From: Pseudomonadota bacterium
Lineage (GTDB): Bacteria; Desulfobacterota; Desulfobulbia; Desulfobulbales; JAHJIY01
Direction of reading: 5' to 3'
DNA length: 64,000 bases
NCBI GenBank assembly: GCA_018823175.1
Contig: JAHJIY010000040.1
Span: 80,888 to 144,887, forward strand
The notes beneath the pieces were generated by a model, which was given only the letters and a program-made list of their open reading frames with translations, ran no database searches and was not told the origin of the DNA. Made by a program: the position numbers and the translations under genes. Shown in pieces: positions 24,638-34,722 of the stretch. Positions within the stretch are counted from its first letter, which is position 1, and each line of letters opens with the position of its first letter.

Positions 24638-26806
24638 ATGAAGCTCACGAGCAGAAAACAAATTACCGTTCTCGCCCTGTTGTTTATACTCTTCGGATGC
24701 AGCCACTCACATGATGATGAGCCGATTGACCAACCGGTCTCCGACTCTTCGCAACTGACCCGAATCACCTCTGAGCAGGAACTGAAAACCATCCTGACCA
24801 AAGGGCTCGATAACCGGACCGGCTATACCTATTCCTCTGGGCAGGAAACAGTGGACGACGCAGTCGGCGCTCCGGACAGTGGTTCCGGCGGCAGCCCGAC
24901 GACCTCCTCAACCAATTTGCAGATCAGCGGAGTGGATGAGGCCGATCTGGTCAAAAACGATTCTTCCTACCTTTATCAGGTCATCCCGGCCGGAATCTCT
25001 TATTATCCCTACGTGACAAGTAACAGTAACCGGCTCAGGATCATGCGGATGCTGAGCCAACCGGAACGAACCGAAACGGTGACCGAAATTGAGATCGGCA
25101 CCCCGACCAACCCAAGCGTCGATGGCCTCTATCTGGCCACCAACCGACCGGACCAGGCACCGGATCTACTGATCACTCTGGGCGGCCGAACCTCCTACTG
25201 GCAAGATTTCTGGTTTGAACCATGGTACTGGAACAGCGGACGAACCCATCTTGAATTCTACAATGTCGATAACCCGGCGACCCCGATTTCAATCACCAGC
25301 CTGGACCTGGACGGCGCCGTGATCAGTAGCCGGAGAATCGATGAGACCCTTTATCTCGTCTCCCGCTACCAACCAGGCCTGCCGGAATACCTGCCATATC
25401 CGGCCAATGCGCAGGATACCCGGAAAAACGAGCAAATCGTCAACGCCGCCACCCTCACCGACCTGCTGCCCGGATTTACCATCAATGGCGGGACTGAAAA
25501 ACCCCTGGTCATTGCCACCGACTGTTACACGATCCCGACCTTTACCGATGATCCTCAGTACGGGGACATCATCACCATTACCGCCATTGACCTTGAAAAT
25601 CCGGACCAGCCTATCAGCCAGTGTCTGGTCGGCGCCACCGAGACAATTTTCGCCTCGACCACAGCCCTGTATCTGGCCAGCACCCGCTATCAATATGACA
25701 ATAACCCGATCATTCTCGACCAGCCGGTCAGCGGTTCAACCGACCCCGACAGCTCCACCGGTACGGACGGGACCGGCACGACTTCCCCGGCCTCCCTCAT
25801 GTATCCGGAAACGATCTATACCGATATCCACAAATTCAAGCTAGACGGCGCGACCTTCTCCTACCAGGGTTCCGGCTCAGTCGCCGGTCATCTCGGCTGG
25901 GACCAGGACAAAAAGTCCTTCCGCTTCGGCGAGGTCGGTGAGGCGCTGGGCGTAGTAACCTCAACCGGTGAGACCTGGAGCGGCACCGCCACCACCAGAC
26001 TGACCCTGCTCGGCAGCGACAGCAGCAGCGAAACCGGGGCCCTGACCACGATCAGCGAACTACCCAATGAACAGCATCCCGAGGCCATCGGCAAACCGGG
26101 GGAACAACTTTATGCCGCCCGCTTTCTGGGAGAAAAACTTTATCTGGTCACCTTCCGAGTCACCGACCCGCTCTATGCCATAGACCTGAGCGACCCAAAT
26201 GACCCGGTAATCATCGGCGAACTATCCATCCCCGGTTACTCGGATTATCTCCATCCGATCAGCGACAATCTCCTGCTGGGCATCGGCAAGGATGCGGTGG
26301 CCGATGGTAACGCCGGCGATGGCCGCGGTGCCTGGTATCAGGGGGTCAAACTTACCCTCTTCGATATCTCGGAAGCAGACAACCCGACCGAACTGCAATC
26401 ATTGACCTTCGGCAAAAGGGGCAGCGACTGCACCGTGCTCTACGATCACCACGGCTTCAGTTCACTGCAGCCGGACCCGGTCGGCTCAACGGTTCGCTTT
26501 GCCCTGCCGATCAGCCGCAACACCGGAACACCGTCCTACGGATATCCGTCAGATCCATGGACCTACTATGACTGGACCGACACCGGCCTCCACCTCTTTG
26601 AGATCGATACCGCTGCCGCAACTCCGGCAATCACCACCATCGGCTCAATCATCGCGGAGGCGGCCCACGGGCCATCCGACTATCCTCAAAACTCAGTCCA
26701 GAATGATCGCTCGATTCTAACCACCACCGGCGTTCATTATATCCATGGGGAACAGGTCTGGTCGGCCGAATGGCTGGATGTTGAAAACCAAACCGGGCCG
26801 CAATAA
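24638..26806 (+). CDS. Secreted beta-propeller lipoprotein (Beta_propel / PF09826-like)
   Basis: 722 aa. Lipoprotein signal with lipobox LFGC (Cys about 21), then a low-complexity stretch. The segment TNLQISGVDEADLVKNDSSY is the hallmark start of secreted beta-propeller proteins of this family; repeated blade-like segments continue to the end (TETIFASTTALYLASTRYQY, IIGELSIPGYSDYLHPI, LFDISEADNP). Ser/Thr/Gly-rich insert at about 370-390. Excellent GAAAGGAGG ribosome site. Function unknown. Confidence 0.8.
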   Translation: MKLTSRKQITVLALLFILFGCSHSHDDEPIDQPVSDSSQLTRITSEQELKTILTKGLDNRTGYTYSSGQETVDDAVGAPDSGSGGSPTTSSTNLQISGVDEADLVKNDSSYLYQVIPAGISYYPYVTSNSNRLRIMRMLSQPERTETVTEIEIGTPTNPSVDGLYLATNRPDQAPDLLITLGGRTSYWQDFWFEPWYWNSGRTHLEFYNVDNPATPISITSLDLDGAVISSRRIDETLYLVSRYQPGLPEYLPYPANAQDTRKNEQIVNAATLTDLLPGFTINGGTEKPLVIATDCYTIPTFTDDPQYGDIITITAIDLENPDQPISQCLVGATETIFASTTALYLASTRYQYDNNPIILDQPVSGSTDPDSSTGTDGTGTTSPASLMYPETIYTDIHKFKLDGATFSYQGSGSVAGHLGWDQDKKSFRFGEVGEALGVVTSTGETWSGTATTRLTLLGSDSSSETGALTTISELPNEQHPEAIGKPGEQLYAARFLGEKLYLVTFRVTDPLYAIDLSDPNDPVIIGELSIPGYSDYLHPISDNLLLGIGKDAVADGNAGDGRGAWYQGVKLTLFDISEADNPTELQSLTFGKRGSDCTVLYDHHGFSSLQPDPVGSTVRFALPISRNTGTPSYGYPSDPWTYYDWTDTGLHLFEIDTAAATPAITTIGSIIAEAAHGPSDYPQNSVQNDRSILTTTGVHYIHGEQVWSAEWLDVENQTGPQ

Positions 26807-26837
26807 GATGAGGAGGAAAGAGGAAAAAAACTCATTA

Positions 26838-26884
26838 CTTTTCACTCGTCACTATTTACTCGTCACTCGTCACTATTTACTAAT
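26838..26884. repeat. Heptanucleotide repeat array at a convergent gene end
   Basis: On the minus strand, just after the stop of the dehydratase gene, it reads in period-7 units: TAGTAAA, TAGTGAC, GAGTGAC, GAGTAAA, TAGTGAC, GAGTGAA, then AAGTAATGAGTTTTTTT. The same unit set occurs at 16257-16308. Confidence 0.8.
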
Positions 26885-26885
26885 T

Positions 26886-28790
26886 TCAAAGAATAGCCTT
26901 GGTATCCTTAGGCGAAAACTCAGGGACCAACTCCTTGAGAATGACTTTTATGCCGGGGCCATCATGAGCGATGGCCCTTTCCTCCAGACGAGTTAGAGCG
27001 TCTTCTAAATCAGCCAGTTTTTCACCCTCGCCTTTTAAAACCATAATCTTCTCATGGCCGGTAGGCACGATCCCCTCCCCTTCGGTGATCAGTTCCTCGT
27101 AGAGTTTTTCCCCCGGCCGCAAGCCGATATACTTTATTTCAATCTCGGTATCCGGTTCTTTGCCGCAAAGCCTGATCAAGTCACGGGCCATCTGTCCGAT
27201 CCGCACCGGGGTCCCCATTTCCAAAAGGAAAATCTCGCCTCCCTCGCCCATGGCCGCGGCCTGCATGATCAACTGGGCCGCCTCTTCAATCGACATGAAA
27301 TAGCGGGTCATCTCCGGGTCGGTCACCGTCACCGGGCCGCCCAGTTCAATCTGCCGCCTAAAAAGGGGAATAACCGAACCACTTGACCCCAGGACATTGC
27401 CAAACCGCACCGCCATCATCCGGGTCTTGCCCATCATGTCGGAAGCATAATATCCCTGCATGATCTTCTCGGTCATTCTCTTGGAAGCACCCATCACATT
27501 GGTCGGCCGCACCGCCTTGTCGGTGGAAACCAGAATGAACCGGCTCACCTCATGCTTGACCGAGGTCTCCAGCAGAAGCCGGGTGGCAAGGATATTATTG
27601 AACACCGCCTCCCAGGGGTTCTCCTCAACCATCGGGACGTGCTTGTAGGCTGCGGCATGGAAAACCACCTCAGGCTTATAGCGGCTGAATATCCGGTCCA
27701 GCAGGTCACGGTCCTGAATCCGGCCCAGCACCGTCACATAATCATTAAAATCACATTCGTGCTTAATCTCCATCTCGATCTGATAAAGATTCTGTTCGCT
27801 TGCTTCGCAAAGAATCAGATTGCTCGGATTAAATCGCAGAATCTGGCGACAAAGTTCCGAGCCGATCGAACCACCGGCCCCGGTCACCAGGACACAACGT
27901 CCGCTGATAATCTCTTCTATTTTGTCAATTTCAAGACGAACAGCCGGACGGCCGAGCAGGTCCTTATAGGAAACATCACGGATTGCCTTGATCGACACCC
28001 GATCATCGATCAGTTCGCCAAGGCCGGGCAAGGTCTTGAAGGTCACGCCGCTGGTCCGGCACAACTCAACGATGCGTCCCATCTGATCGCGGGAGGCTGA
28101 GGGAATGGCAATCAGAATTTCGTCCGGCCGGTTATTGGCGACCAACTCATGCAGATCGCCAATCGGGCCGAGCACCTGTACGCCATGGATCCGCTGGCCT
28201 ATTTTTGAAGGATGATCATCCAGCAACCCGATGACCCGATAGGGCAGCGCATGATTGTCACTTACTTCCCGGATGATTTTTTCCGCCGCATCACCCGCCC
28301 CGACAATCAACAGTTTTTTGCGACTGGACTCGGCAGGTCCTGATTTGGAAAGAAAAGGCAGCTCAATGGCCCCCACGTAAAAAAGCCGCAAACCGACCCG
28401 GGAACCGGCGATAAACAAAAAGGTAAGCAGACCGTCGATCAGAAATACCGAACGGGAAAAATTCTCGAATCGATAAAGCATGACCAGGGTACCGATGGCA
28501 ATCAAAGTCACGGTCAGACAGGCCTTTAAAATATTGATCAGATCGGTAAGACTGGTATAACGCCACATCCCTCGATAAAGACCGAAAAAATAGAAGACAA
28601 CAATCTTCATCGGCACCAGCAACGGCAGCACCGCTCGGATATTGGCCAGACGGATTGGTTCAAGATAACCTTCAAAACGAACATAATAGGCGGCCAGATG
28701 GGCCGCAACCAGCAGCAGGATATCGATTAAGACGACAATCCAGAAATTTCTCTTCCGTAGATGATGCTTCACACAAGGTCCCCTTCGCAA
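26886..28790 (-). CDS. wbpM: Membrane UDP-GlcNAc 4,6-dehydratase (WbpM/PglF/CapD type)
   Basis: 634 aa, typical length of the large membrane form. Four N-terminal helices (about 10-125), a first Rossmann domain (LLIVGAGDAAEKIIREV) and a C-terminal SDR domain with GAGGSIGSELCRQ. The catalytic segment STDKAVRPTNVMGASKR has Met in place of the usual Tyr, as is characteristic of WbpM-like enzymes. Makes UDP-4-keto-6-deoxy-GlcNAc, precursor of QuiNAc/FucNAc-type sugars. Last gene of the second polysaccharide operon. Confidence 0.92.
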   Translation of the reverse strand: MRRGPCVKHHLRKRNFWIVVLIDILLLVAAHLAAYYVRFEGYLEPIRLANIRAVLPLLVPMKIVVFYFFGLYRGMWRYTSLTDLINILKACLTVTLIAIGTLVMLYRFENFSRSVFLIDGLLTFLFIAGSRVGLRLFYVGAIELPFLSKSGPAESSRKKLLIVGAGDAAEKIIREVSDNHALPYRVIGLLDDHPSKIGQRIHGVQVLGPIGDLHELVANNRPDEILIAIPSASRDQMGRIVELCRTSGVTFKTLPGLGELIDDRVSIKAIRDVSYKDLLGRPAVRLEIDKIEEIISGRCVLVTGAGGSIGSELCRQILRFNPSNLILCEASEQNLYQIEMEIKHECDFNDYVTVLGRIQDRDLLDRIFSRYKPEVVFHAAAYKHVPMVEENPWEAVFNNILATRLLLETSVKHEVSRFILVSTDKAVRPTNVMGASKRMTEKIMQGYYASDMMGKTRMMAVRFGNVLGSSGSVIPLFRRQIELGGPVTVTDPEMTRYFMSIEEAAQLIMQAAAMGEGGEIFLLEMGTPVRIGQMARDLIRLCGKEPDTEIEIKYIGLRPGEKLYEELITEGEGIVPTGHEKIMVLKGEGEKLADLEDALTRLEERAIAHDGPGIKVILKELVPEFSPKDTKAIL

Positions 28791-28815
28791 AATAAGATCA
28801 GAGATTTGATCCCGA

Positions 28816-29820
28816 TCATAAAGATCTAAATTTTATCACCAGGATCAGCAATGGTAAAAAAGAAATCACCATCACAAAGAACCCGTCTTCCGGATGAAGA
28901 TTCGCATACCAGGCCAAAGGCAGCAACCAGAACAGATTTATCGCCAAAACTCCCAGCGTAACTTTCTTGTGCGACTCAAAATACCGGGCCGCACACTGAT
29001 AGGCATGGGAACAATGGGCCGCATACCAGCGCTCCCGCCGGTATATCCGGGAAAGTAAGGTAACAGTCGCATCAACCAGAAAGACGCCGAACAGGATCAG
29101 CCAACTCCAGAGTGATACCAGATGAAGGCTTGTGGTATAAATCGCTAAAACCGCCAGGATAAAGCCCAAAAAACCGCTGCCCGCGTCGCCCATGAATATT
29201 TTGGCCGGTGGCCAGTTCCAGACCAGAAAGCCAAGACAACTGGCGGCCAGAAGCAGCAGCAGGATAATTTCAGGATTTTTCCCGACGCTTAAAAAAATTA
29301 TTCCCGCCACACCCGCCGCTACAGAGATAACCTCGATTGAAGCGATCCCGTCAATGCCGTCCATAAAATTAAAAAGATTAAGGACCCAGACCATAAAAAT
29401 CAGCCCGGCCAGATTAAGGAGCCAACCAGGCAGCCAGAAACTGCCGGCAACCGACACGCCCGGCACCCCGCCCAGACAATAAAGCGCCAACCCAGCCGCG
29501 CCGAAATGGACCAACAAACGCAAGCGGGCGGAAACATGGCCACGATCATCAACCAAGCCGATCGCCGCGACCAGGCCGCCGCCAACCGATAAGGCCCAAA
29601 AAACATTATCCGGGATGCGGCCGGAGAAATAAAAAAATAGGACTGCGAGCAGAAAAGTGATAACGATGGCCAGTCCGCCACCCCGTGGGGTGGGGATGGT
29701 ATGGGAACTACGATCGTTAGGAATGTCAAGCAGACTGCTTTTCAGGGCATATGAACGCAATATTCCAGTAAGAACAAGAGACGACAACCAAGCCAAAGTT
29801 ATAATTATAATATCAGTCAT
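28816..29820 (-). CDS. wbpL: Polyprenyl-phosphate HexNAc-1-phosphate transferase (WecA/WbpL type)
   Basis: 334 aa with about ten membrane helices. Conserved elements: HTIPTPRGGGLAIV, FNFMDGIDGIA (Asp-rich site), AKIFMGDAGSGFLG and a late CSHAYQCAARYF loop. Starts lipid-linked glycan synthesis by transferring a HexNAc-1-phosphate to undecaprenyl phosphate. Lies between the DUF4143 ATPase and the dehydratase gene; with the reductase at 31125 it reproduces the wbpV-wbpL-wbpM order of Pseudomonas O-antigen loci. Confidence 0.9.
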   Translation of the reverse strand: MTDIIIITLAWLSSLVLTGILRSYALKSSLLDIPNDRSSHTIPTPRGGGLAIVITFLLAVLFFYFSGRIPDNVFWALSVGGGLVAAIGLVDDRGHVSARLRLLVHFGAAGLALYCLGGVPGVSVAGSFWLPGWLLNLAGLIFMVWVLNLFNFMDGIDGIASIEVISVAAGVAGIIFLSVGKNPEIILLLLLAASCLGFLVWNWPPAKIFMGDAGSGFLGFILAVLAIYTTSLHLVSLWSWLILFGVFLVDATVTLLSRIYRRERWYAAHCSHAYQCAARYFESHKKVTLGVLAINLFWLLPLAWYANLHPEDGFFVMVISFLPLLILVIKFRSL

Positions 29821-29844
29821 GCCATACCGACCAACCGCACATCG

Positions 29845-30978
29845 TCATGCAGACAATGCCGCCAACCAATTGGCGGCATCGGTAATTTTTATCCCGTTAT
29901 GTAATTCTTCCTGTCGCAAATCGAAAACTATCTGCACCGCCTCCGCATCTGGAAATTCACCGGCAAAACGTAATAAACCACGATGCGGCCTGTTGTCACT
30001 CAGCTTGCATTCAATCAACTGCATCAATCGTCCACCCTCACTTAATGCAAAATCGACCTCAACTCCATCCTTAGTGCGGATATAATGCAATCCCGTAGAC
30101 TTACCTTCAGTGTCCTGCCGAAAGTGCGTATGCTTCAACAACATTGCCGCCACCGCATTCTCCAACCGCGTCCCTTGGTCGCCTCTCACCAGGCCTGTAT
30201 CAAAGAAATAAACCTTGGGCGTTTGCATAATCGCACGGGCAATATTGCGATGCCATGGCTGCACGGTGAACACAATAAACAGCGCCTGCAAGATATCCAG
30301 ATAACGTTTCAAGGTTGTCGGAGAGATCGCCAGATCACGCGCAATTGAGGCCAGGGACAACGGTGAGCCCACGCGCTCGCGCAAAAGTTCGACAAACAAA
30401 CGCATCGTATTTATTTCATGCAGGCGAGAGAACTCAAGAACATCCTCACGAATCAAGTCAGAAAAATATTGCGCCCGCCAACGATCCGCCTGAATGGCAT
30501 CAACCGCCAGGCATGGCTCGGGAAAACCACCCCGTTCAAGCAGGTGGTCCAGCGCGGCGATAGGGCTTGTCCCTTGCTGATCACACCATTCACGCACTGA
30601 AATCGGATGTAACCGGTACGCAAAATATCGGCCTGCCAACGATTCTCCCCCTTGGCGAAATGTCTCCATACGGGCACTTCCCGTTATCAGCAACGCTTGT
30701 CCTGCCGGACGCCCATCCACCACTCCTTTAAGCCATCCCTTCCAGTCCCGCATCTTGTGAATTTCGTCCAGAACCAAAATTCCAGCCCGAGTATTCCACG
30801 ATTGCCTTTGCAAGATCACACGATCCGTCAGAACATCCCAATTCAAATACTGGGCGTTACTAAATGACTTCATCAACTGCTGGCTAAACGTGGTTTTCCC
30901 GACTTGACGCGGTCCGGTCAAAATAACCATCTTGGTGGCAAGATCATTCAGAAATGATTTATCGAGATACCGTTTCAT
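29845..30978 (-). CDS. AAA_14/DUF4143 family ATPase
   Basis: 377 aa. Walker A GPRQVGKTTF, Walker B GILVLDEIH, and a C-terminal DUF4143 region (LRERVGSPLSLASIARDLAI, YFFDTGLVRGDQGTRLENAV, LIECKLSDN) with a nuclease-like fold. The role of this very widespread family is unclear; it is often mobile and found as a single gene. It sits inside a polysaccharide module with no functional link, so it is probably an insertion. Confidence 0.88.
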   Translation of the reverse strand: MKRYLDKSFLNDLATKMVILTGPRQVGKTTFSQQLMKSFSNAQYLNWDVLTDRVILQRQSWNTRAGILVLDEIHKMRDWKGWLKGVVDGRPAGQALLITGSARMETFRQGGESLAGRYFAYRLHPISVREWCDQQGTSPIAALDHLLERGGFPEPCLAVDAIQADRWRAQYFSDLIREDVLEFSRLHEINTMRLFVELLRERVGSPLSLASIARDLAISPTTLKRYLDILQALFIVFTVQPWHRNIARAIMQTPKVYFFDTGLVRGDQGTRLENAVAAMLLKHTHFRQDTEGKSTGLHYIRTKDGVEVDFALSEGGRLMQLIECKLSDNRPHRGLLRFAGEFPDAEAVQIVFDLRQEELHNGIKITDAANWLAALSA

Positions 30979-31124
30979 TCGACCATTCTAACACATAATG
31001 CAAGAAAGTCGCGACTATTTTGCAGACACATATTATGAAAATCAAAATCATCGTTCTTTAGTACATGTTCATGGGAAATAAACTACTAGGGACATCAGCA
31101 GAGACCAACTTACACCCAGACAAC

Positions 31125-32102
31125 TCAGGCCGTTCCCTTCAGATACCAGTTAACCGTCCGCCGCAAACCTTCATCCATACTCAAAGGCGGCTCCCAGTTC
31201 AAGAGATGTTTTGCCTTGCCGATCTCAATTTGCAACGAACCGCAAAGCCGCTCAATTTCAGCGGACCTGCCAAGCAACCTTCCCCCGAGACGCAACAAGG
31301 TTTCCGGCACCGGCACCAGCCGAGCCGGACGCCCGATCAATCCGGCAATTCGACGAATCAATTCCGGGGTTGAGAGATCTTCACCGTCAGCCACCATAAA
31401 GGTCTCCCCGGCGGCAGCCGGCTTGACCAGACAATTAAACAGGAAATCGACCAAATTTTCGAGAGAGACAAGACTGCGCCGATTATCAATCCTGCCCAGG
31501 GGTAACGGCACACCCAGATCAATCCACCTCATCAAACTTAAAAAATTAGCCCTGACGCCGGGGCCATAAACCAGAGGCGGACGGACGATGACCAGCTCCA
31601 TGGCGGTATCCGCCGATATCTGCGCCAACCCTTGCTCCGCCTCCCATTTAGAAATGGCATAATGATCAGAGGGACAAGGAGGATCTGCCTCGGAAAATCT
31701 GCGCCCGTTTCCCCCGTCGCTCACCCCGGTTTTTTCGCCATTGACCTTCACGGTGCTCAGATAAACAAAGCGGCGCACCCCGACGCCTGCGGCCTGCCGG
31801 GCCAAATTGATGGTGCCGGCCGTGTTTACTTTGCGAAAATCAGCCAGGGGATCACTGGCCTGATCAGCCATCACATGCACCCGGGCCGCCAGATGGATGA
31901 CCGCATCAACGCCCTGCAGCGCAGCGGACCAATCGGTAGTCGCGTCAATATCGCCGACCACCCGCAGATCAGATTTTATCGTTGGATCACCCGTTTGCCG
32001 GATCGCGCGATAAACAACAAGACCCTTGCCGGCCAGATACACACCCAAGGCCCGGCCGACAAAACCGTCAGCCCCGGTGATCAATACCTTGATGCGCTCC
32101 AT
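31125..32102 (-). CDS. SDR-family NAD-dependent epimerase/reductase (WbpV-like)
   Basis: 325 aa. Nucleotide-binding GADGFVGRALG, catalytic YAISKWEAEQGL (YxxxK), and substrate-lobe motif VYGPGVRANFLSLM. Family members next to wbpL/wbpM reduce the 4-keto product of WbpM to UDP-QuiNAc or act as 4-epimerases; by context the reductase role is more likely (inference). Start ATG at 32102. Confidence 0.82.
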   Translation of the reverse strand: MERIKVLITGADGFVGRALGVYLAGKGLVVYRAIRQTGDPTIKSDLRVVGDIDATTDWSAALQGVDAVIHLAARVHVMADQASDPLADFRKVNTAGTINLARQAAGVGVRRFVYLSTVKVNGEKTGVSDGGNGRRFSEADPPCPSDHYAISKWEAEQGLAQISADTAMELVIVRPPLVYGPGVRANFLSLMRWIDLGVPLPLGRIDNRRSLVSLENLVDFLFNCLVKPAAAGETFMVADGEDLSTPELIRRIAGLIGRPARLVPVPETLLRLGGRLLGRSAEIERLCGSLQIEIGKAKHLLNWEPPLSMDEGLRRTVNWYLKGTA

Positions 32103-32149
32103 CGTTTCACTCTGCGGACTTAATTATCATAAGCTGAGTCGGCATAAAC

Positions 32150-32995
32150 TCACCAGAGCTTCCAGCCATGGGTTTGAAAAAAAGTATAGCCGGAACGGAC
32201 AAACATCAAAACATGGCGCCAGCCCTTACGGGAGGTATGGCCGCCGAAATGAGTAATCTTCACGGCCGGCACATAGGCCAGTTGCCCGACCTTCCCGGCC
32301 CGTAAGGAAAGATCAAAATCCTCAAAATACAAGAAATATTCAGGCGAAAAACCTTTCAGCTCCTGCAAAGGCACATTCCGAAAAAACATAAAGCAACCAC
32401 TAACGATCGGCACCGACAATACCGAGTGGTCCCCGCATTCCGCCTCCATTTCATAACGGGCCAACCGCTTTTGAAAAAGACGTTTAACAAACCGGGGAGC
32501 AAAACCTCGAAGCCCTAAATCAAGCAGGGTCGGATACCGCTTGACCAGAAACTGCCGCTCGCCGTCCATACTCCGCGAAATAGGGGAAAGACAGGTCACC
32601 GACGGATGGGCCGCCATAAATTTAAAACACTCGGCGATGGCTTCGGAACCAAGAATAACATCCGGATTAAGAATCAAATAATAAACCGAAGATGACCGGC
32701 TGATCGCCAGATTATGACCGGCGCCGAAACCAACATTACCATGACCTGAAATCACGGCAAAACCAAGATAATTTTCGGCTCCGCCAAGCTGGTCGACCAC
32801 GGCCTGCAAGGCAGACCGCCAGTCCTCGCCCGGCCCATTGTCCACCAGATACACCGAGGCATTCTTGAGCAGGCCGCGTTTCCCGGCAACAGAAATTGCC
32901 CGAACCAGACTCCCCAGAGTTTTTGCAAGTAAAGGGAGATCAGGCGCATAAGTAACAACGGAGACCACAAGATCTTGGGGGGGCAAATTATCCAC
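32150..32995 (-). CDS. GT2-family glycosyltransferase
   Basis: 281 aa. GT-A motifs: VVSVVTYAPDLPLLAKTL at the start, YLVDNGPG, HGNVGFGAGHNLAI, LILNPDVIL (donor/metal-binding Asp) and FSPEYFLYFEDFDLSLR, as in WbbL-like rhamnosyltransferases. Donor is likely dTDP-rhamnose or another nucleotide sugar made by this locus (inference). Confidence 0.85.
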   Translation of the reverse strand: MDNLPPQDLVVSVVTYAPDLPLLAKTLGSLVRAISVAGKRGLLKNASVYLVDNGPGEDWRSALQAVVDQLGGAENYLGFAVISGHGNVGFGAGHNLAISRSSSVYYLILNPDVILGSEAIAECFKFMAAHPSVTCLSPISRSMDGERQFLVKRYPTLLDLGLRGFAPRFVKRLFQKRLARYEMEAECGDHSVLSVPIVSGCFMFFRNVPLQELKGFSPEYFLYFEDFDLSLRAGKVGQLAYVPAVKITHFGGHTSRKGWRHVLMFVRSGYTFFQTHGWKLW

Positions 32996-33024
32996 TCAGC
33001 TTGATTTCCAGATAGAAAGCATGA

Positions 33025-34581
33025 TTATTTGGGTGAGGATCTGACCAACAGGCAGCGAATGGCAAAAATTGTCTGGGTAAAAAAATTCTGCCGCCTGATC
33101 CCCAGCCGCAAAAGCTTGGCCATGCGGACCAGGACCAACCCCTGCCGACTCCAGATATCAAGATAGTTCTTGATGAACTGTCTGGCCTCAGGGGAAATAA
33201 ACAAATTCCTTTGATCAATTCTTTCATAGAGATCCTGAGCCTGAACTATACTCTGCGGGAAGCGTTTATTCCCTTCCTCCCAGAACCTCCACATTTTTCG
33301 CCAGGAAATTATGCGCGGGTTCAAGGCTCCGACCTTGTTTTCCGCATGCTGCCGGTAATAAACCAGCGACTCATCAATATAACAGATATTGCCGCAGGCT
33401 CCGGCCAACATCGCCAGCCACCAGTCGTGCATCAAGGTAGAAGGGGGAATAGGTACCGCAAGATCCAGTAAGGTGTTATTAATCAGGACCGTACAGCCGG
33501 TCACATAATTCTGGACCAGCAGAACCTCGAGAGGATTGATCGTTTCATGACGCATGAATTGATAGGTCATCATCGATGGGCTTATAAAACGAAGATTTTC
33601 ATCAACCACCACCAGATCAGAGTAAACAAGAACCGGTTTATTTTCACTTCCGCTTTCCGTTTCAAGCATCTTCCGTAATTGCCGCTTCAGTTTCCATTTT
33701 TCCCAAAAATCATCCTGATCGGCCAAGGCGACATATTGCGCTGATTTTTCCTTAGCATACGCAAGAAGAAGCCCGAAGTTAGCGACAGCCCCGACATGAC
33801 CCTTGCCATCTGACAGGAGATGTACTCGTTGATCTTCGCAAACGATGGTTTCAACTATTTGCAGCGTGTCATCGGTGGAGCCATCATCCCGGACGATTAA
33901 GCGCCAGTTATCATGGTCCTGGGCCTGAATACTCGCAATCTGTTTTTCAATAAATTGTGCGCCGTTATACGTTCCCATGAGGATGAATATTTCACAGGCA
34001 GATTCCTTGCTCTCGTCCAAAGTAGTTTCGCTTTCAAGCCGGCGGATAATTTTGGCCGGAATCCCACCAACCACGACATTATCGGGGAGCGAATCAACGA
34101 CAACGGCATTGGCCCCGACAATTACATTATTGCCGATCGTGACCCCGCCCAAAATTTTAGCGCCCGCTCCAAGCGTGACATTATCGCCGATCAACGGTCT
34201 CTTGTCCAAACGATAGCCAAGATCCATATAATTGGCCCCGATCGTAACCCCGTGATAAATCAGGGCATTTTTACCGATACGGGCCGCGCCGATCACCGAG
34301 CCCAGGGTATGAGGAAAACAAAGACCGGGACCAACGGAACATTTGGAGGAGATTTCAGTTCCGAAAACAAAGAAATTCCAGAAAGAAAAAATCTTGGCGA
34401 TAAAATGAAAGTTATTCTTTTCAAAATATGCGGAAAGGCGAAAGAGGACGACCGGCAAAAAACGGATATTAAAAAAAAGGCTTTTCAGGATAATCCAAAA
34501 GTTGGCCTTTCTGGATTCACCATCATAGTAAAAATGCCTCTCAACGTCGGAGAGCAATATTTTATATAATGAACTTCCCAT
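33025..34581 (-). CDS. Fusion: serine-acetyltransferase-like hexapeptide domain plus GT2 glycosyltransferase
   Basis: 518 aa. Residues 1 to about 185 are a CysE-like left-handed beta-helix acetyltransferase ([53 protein letters not shown]). After a short linker, residues about 195-518 form a GT2 transferase (FILMGTYNGAQFIEKQIASI, RDDGSTDDTLQIVE, ALADQDDFWEKWKLKRQL). The frame is uninterrupted across the join. It may acetylate and transfer within one enzyme; the acceptor of the acetyl group is unknown. Confidence 0.85.
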   Translation of the reverse strand: MGSSLYKILLSDVERHFYYDGESRKANFWIILKSLFFNIRFLPVVLFRLSAYFEKNNFHFIAKIFSFWNFFVFGTEISSKCSVGPGLCFPHTLGSVIGAARIGKNALIYHGVTIGANYMDLGYRLDKRPLIGDNVTLGAGAKILGGVTIGNNVIVGANAVVVDSLPDNVVVGGIPAKIIRRLESETTLDESKESACEIFILMGTYNGAQFIEKQIASIQAQDHDNWRLIVRDDGSTDDTLQIVETIVCEDQRVHLLSDGKGHVGAVANFGLLLAYAKEKSAQYVALADQDDFWEKWKLKRQLRKMLETESGSENKPVLVYSDLVVVDENLRFISPSMMTYQFMRHETINPLEVLLVQNYVTGCTVLINNTLLDLAVPIPPSTLMHDWWLAMLAGACGNICYIDESLVYYRQHAENKVGALNPRIISWRKMWRFWEEGNKRFPQSIVQAQDLYERIDQRNLFISPEARQFIKNYLDIWSRQGLVLVRMAKLLRLGIRRQNFFTQTIFAIRCLLVRSSPK

Positions 34582-34722
34582 GTGAAAATCACGTCCTGCG
34601 CCGGCAAGACCGGCTCTTTCAATAACCCCCGGGTCAATCAGCGACCGGAAGGGGAAATTGACAGTAATGTGCTTTGGATATTCAGGCCAAAGCGGATTAT
34701 TCCGCTACAAAACCAGGATCTT

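Noticed and set aside
32120-32150. Fourth REP-like copy (AAGCTGAGT motif)
   Set aside because: Only about 9 nt match, no hairpin; chance similarity.
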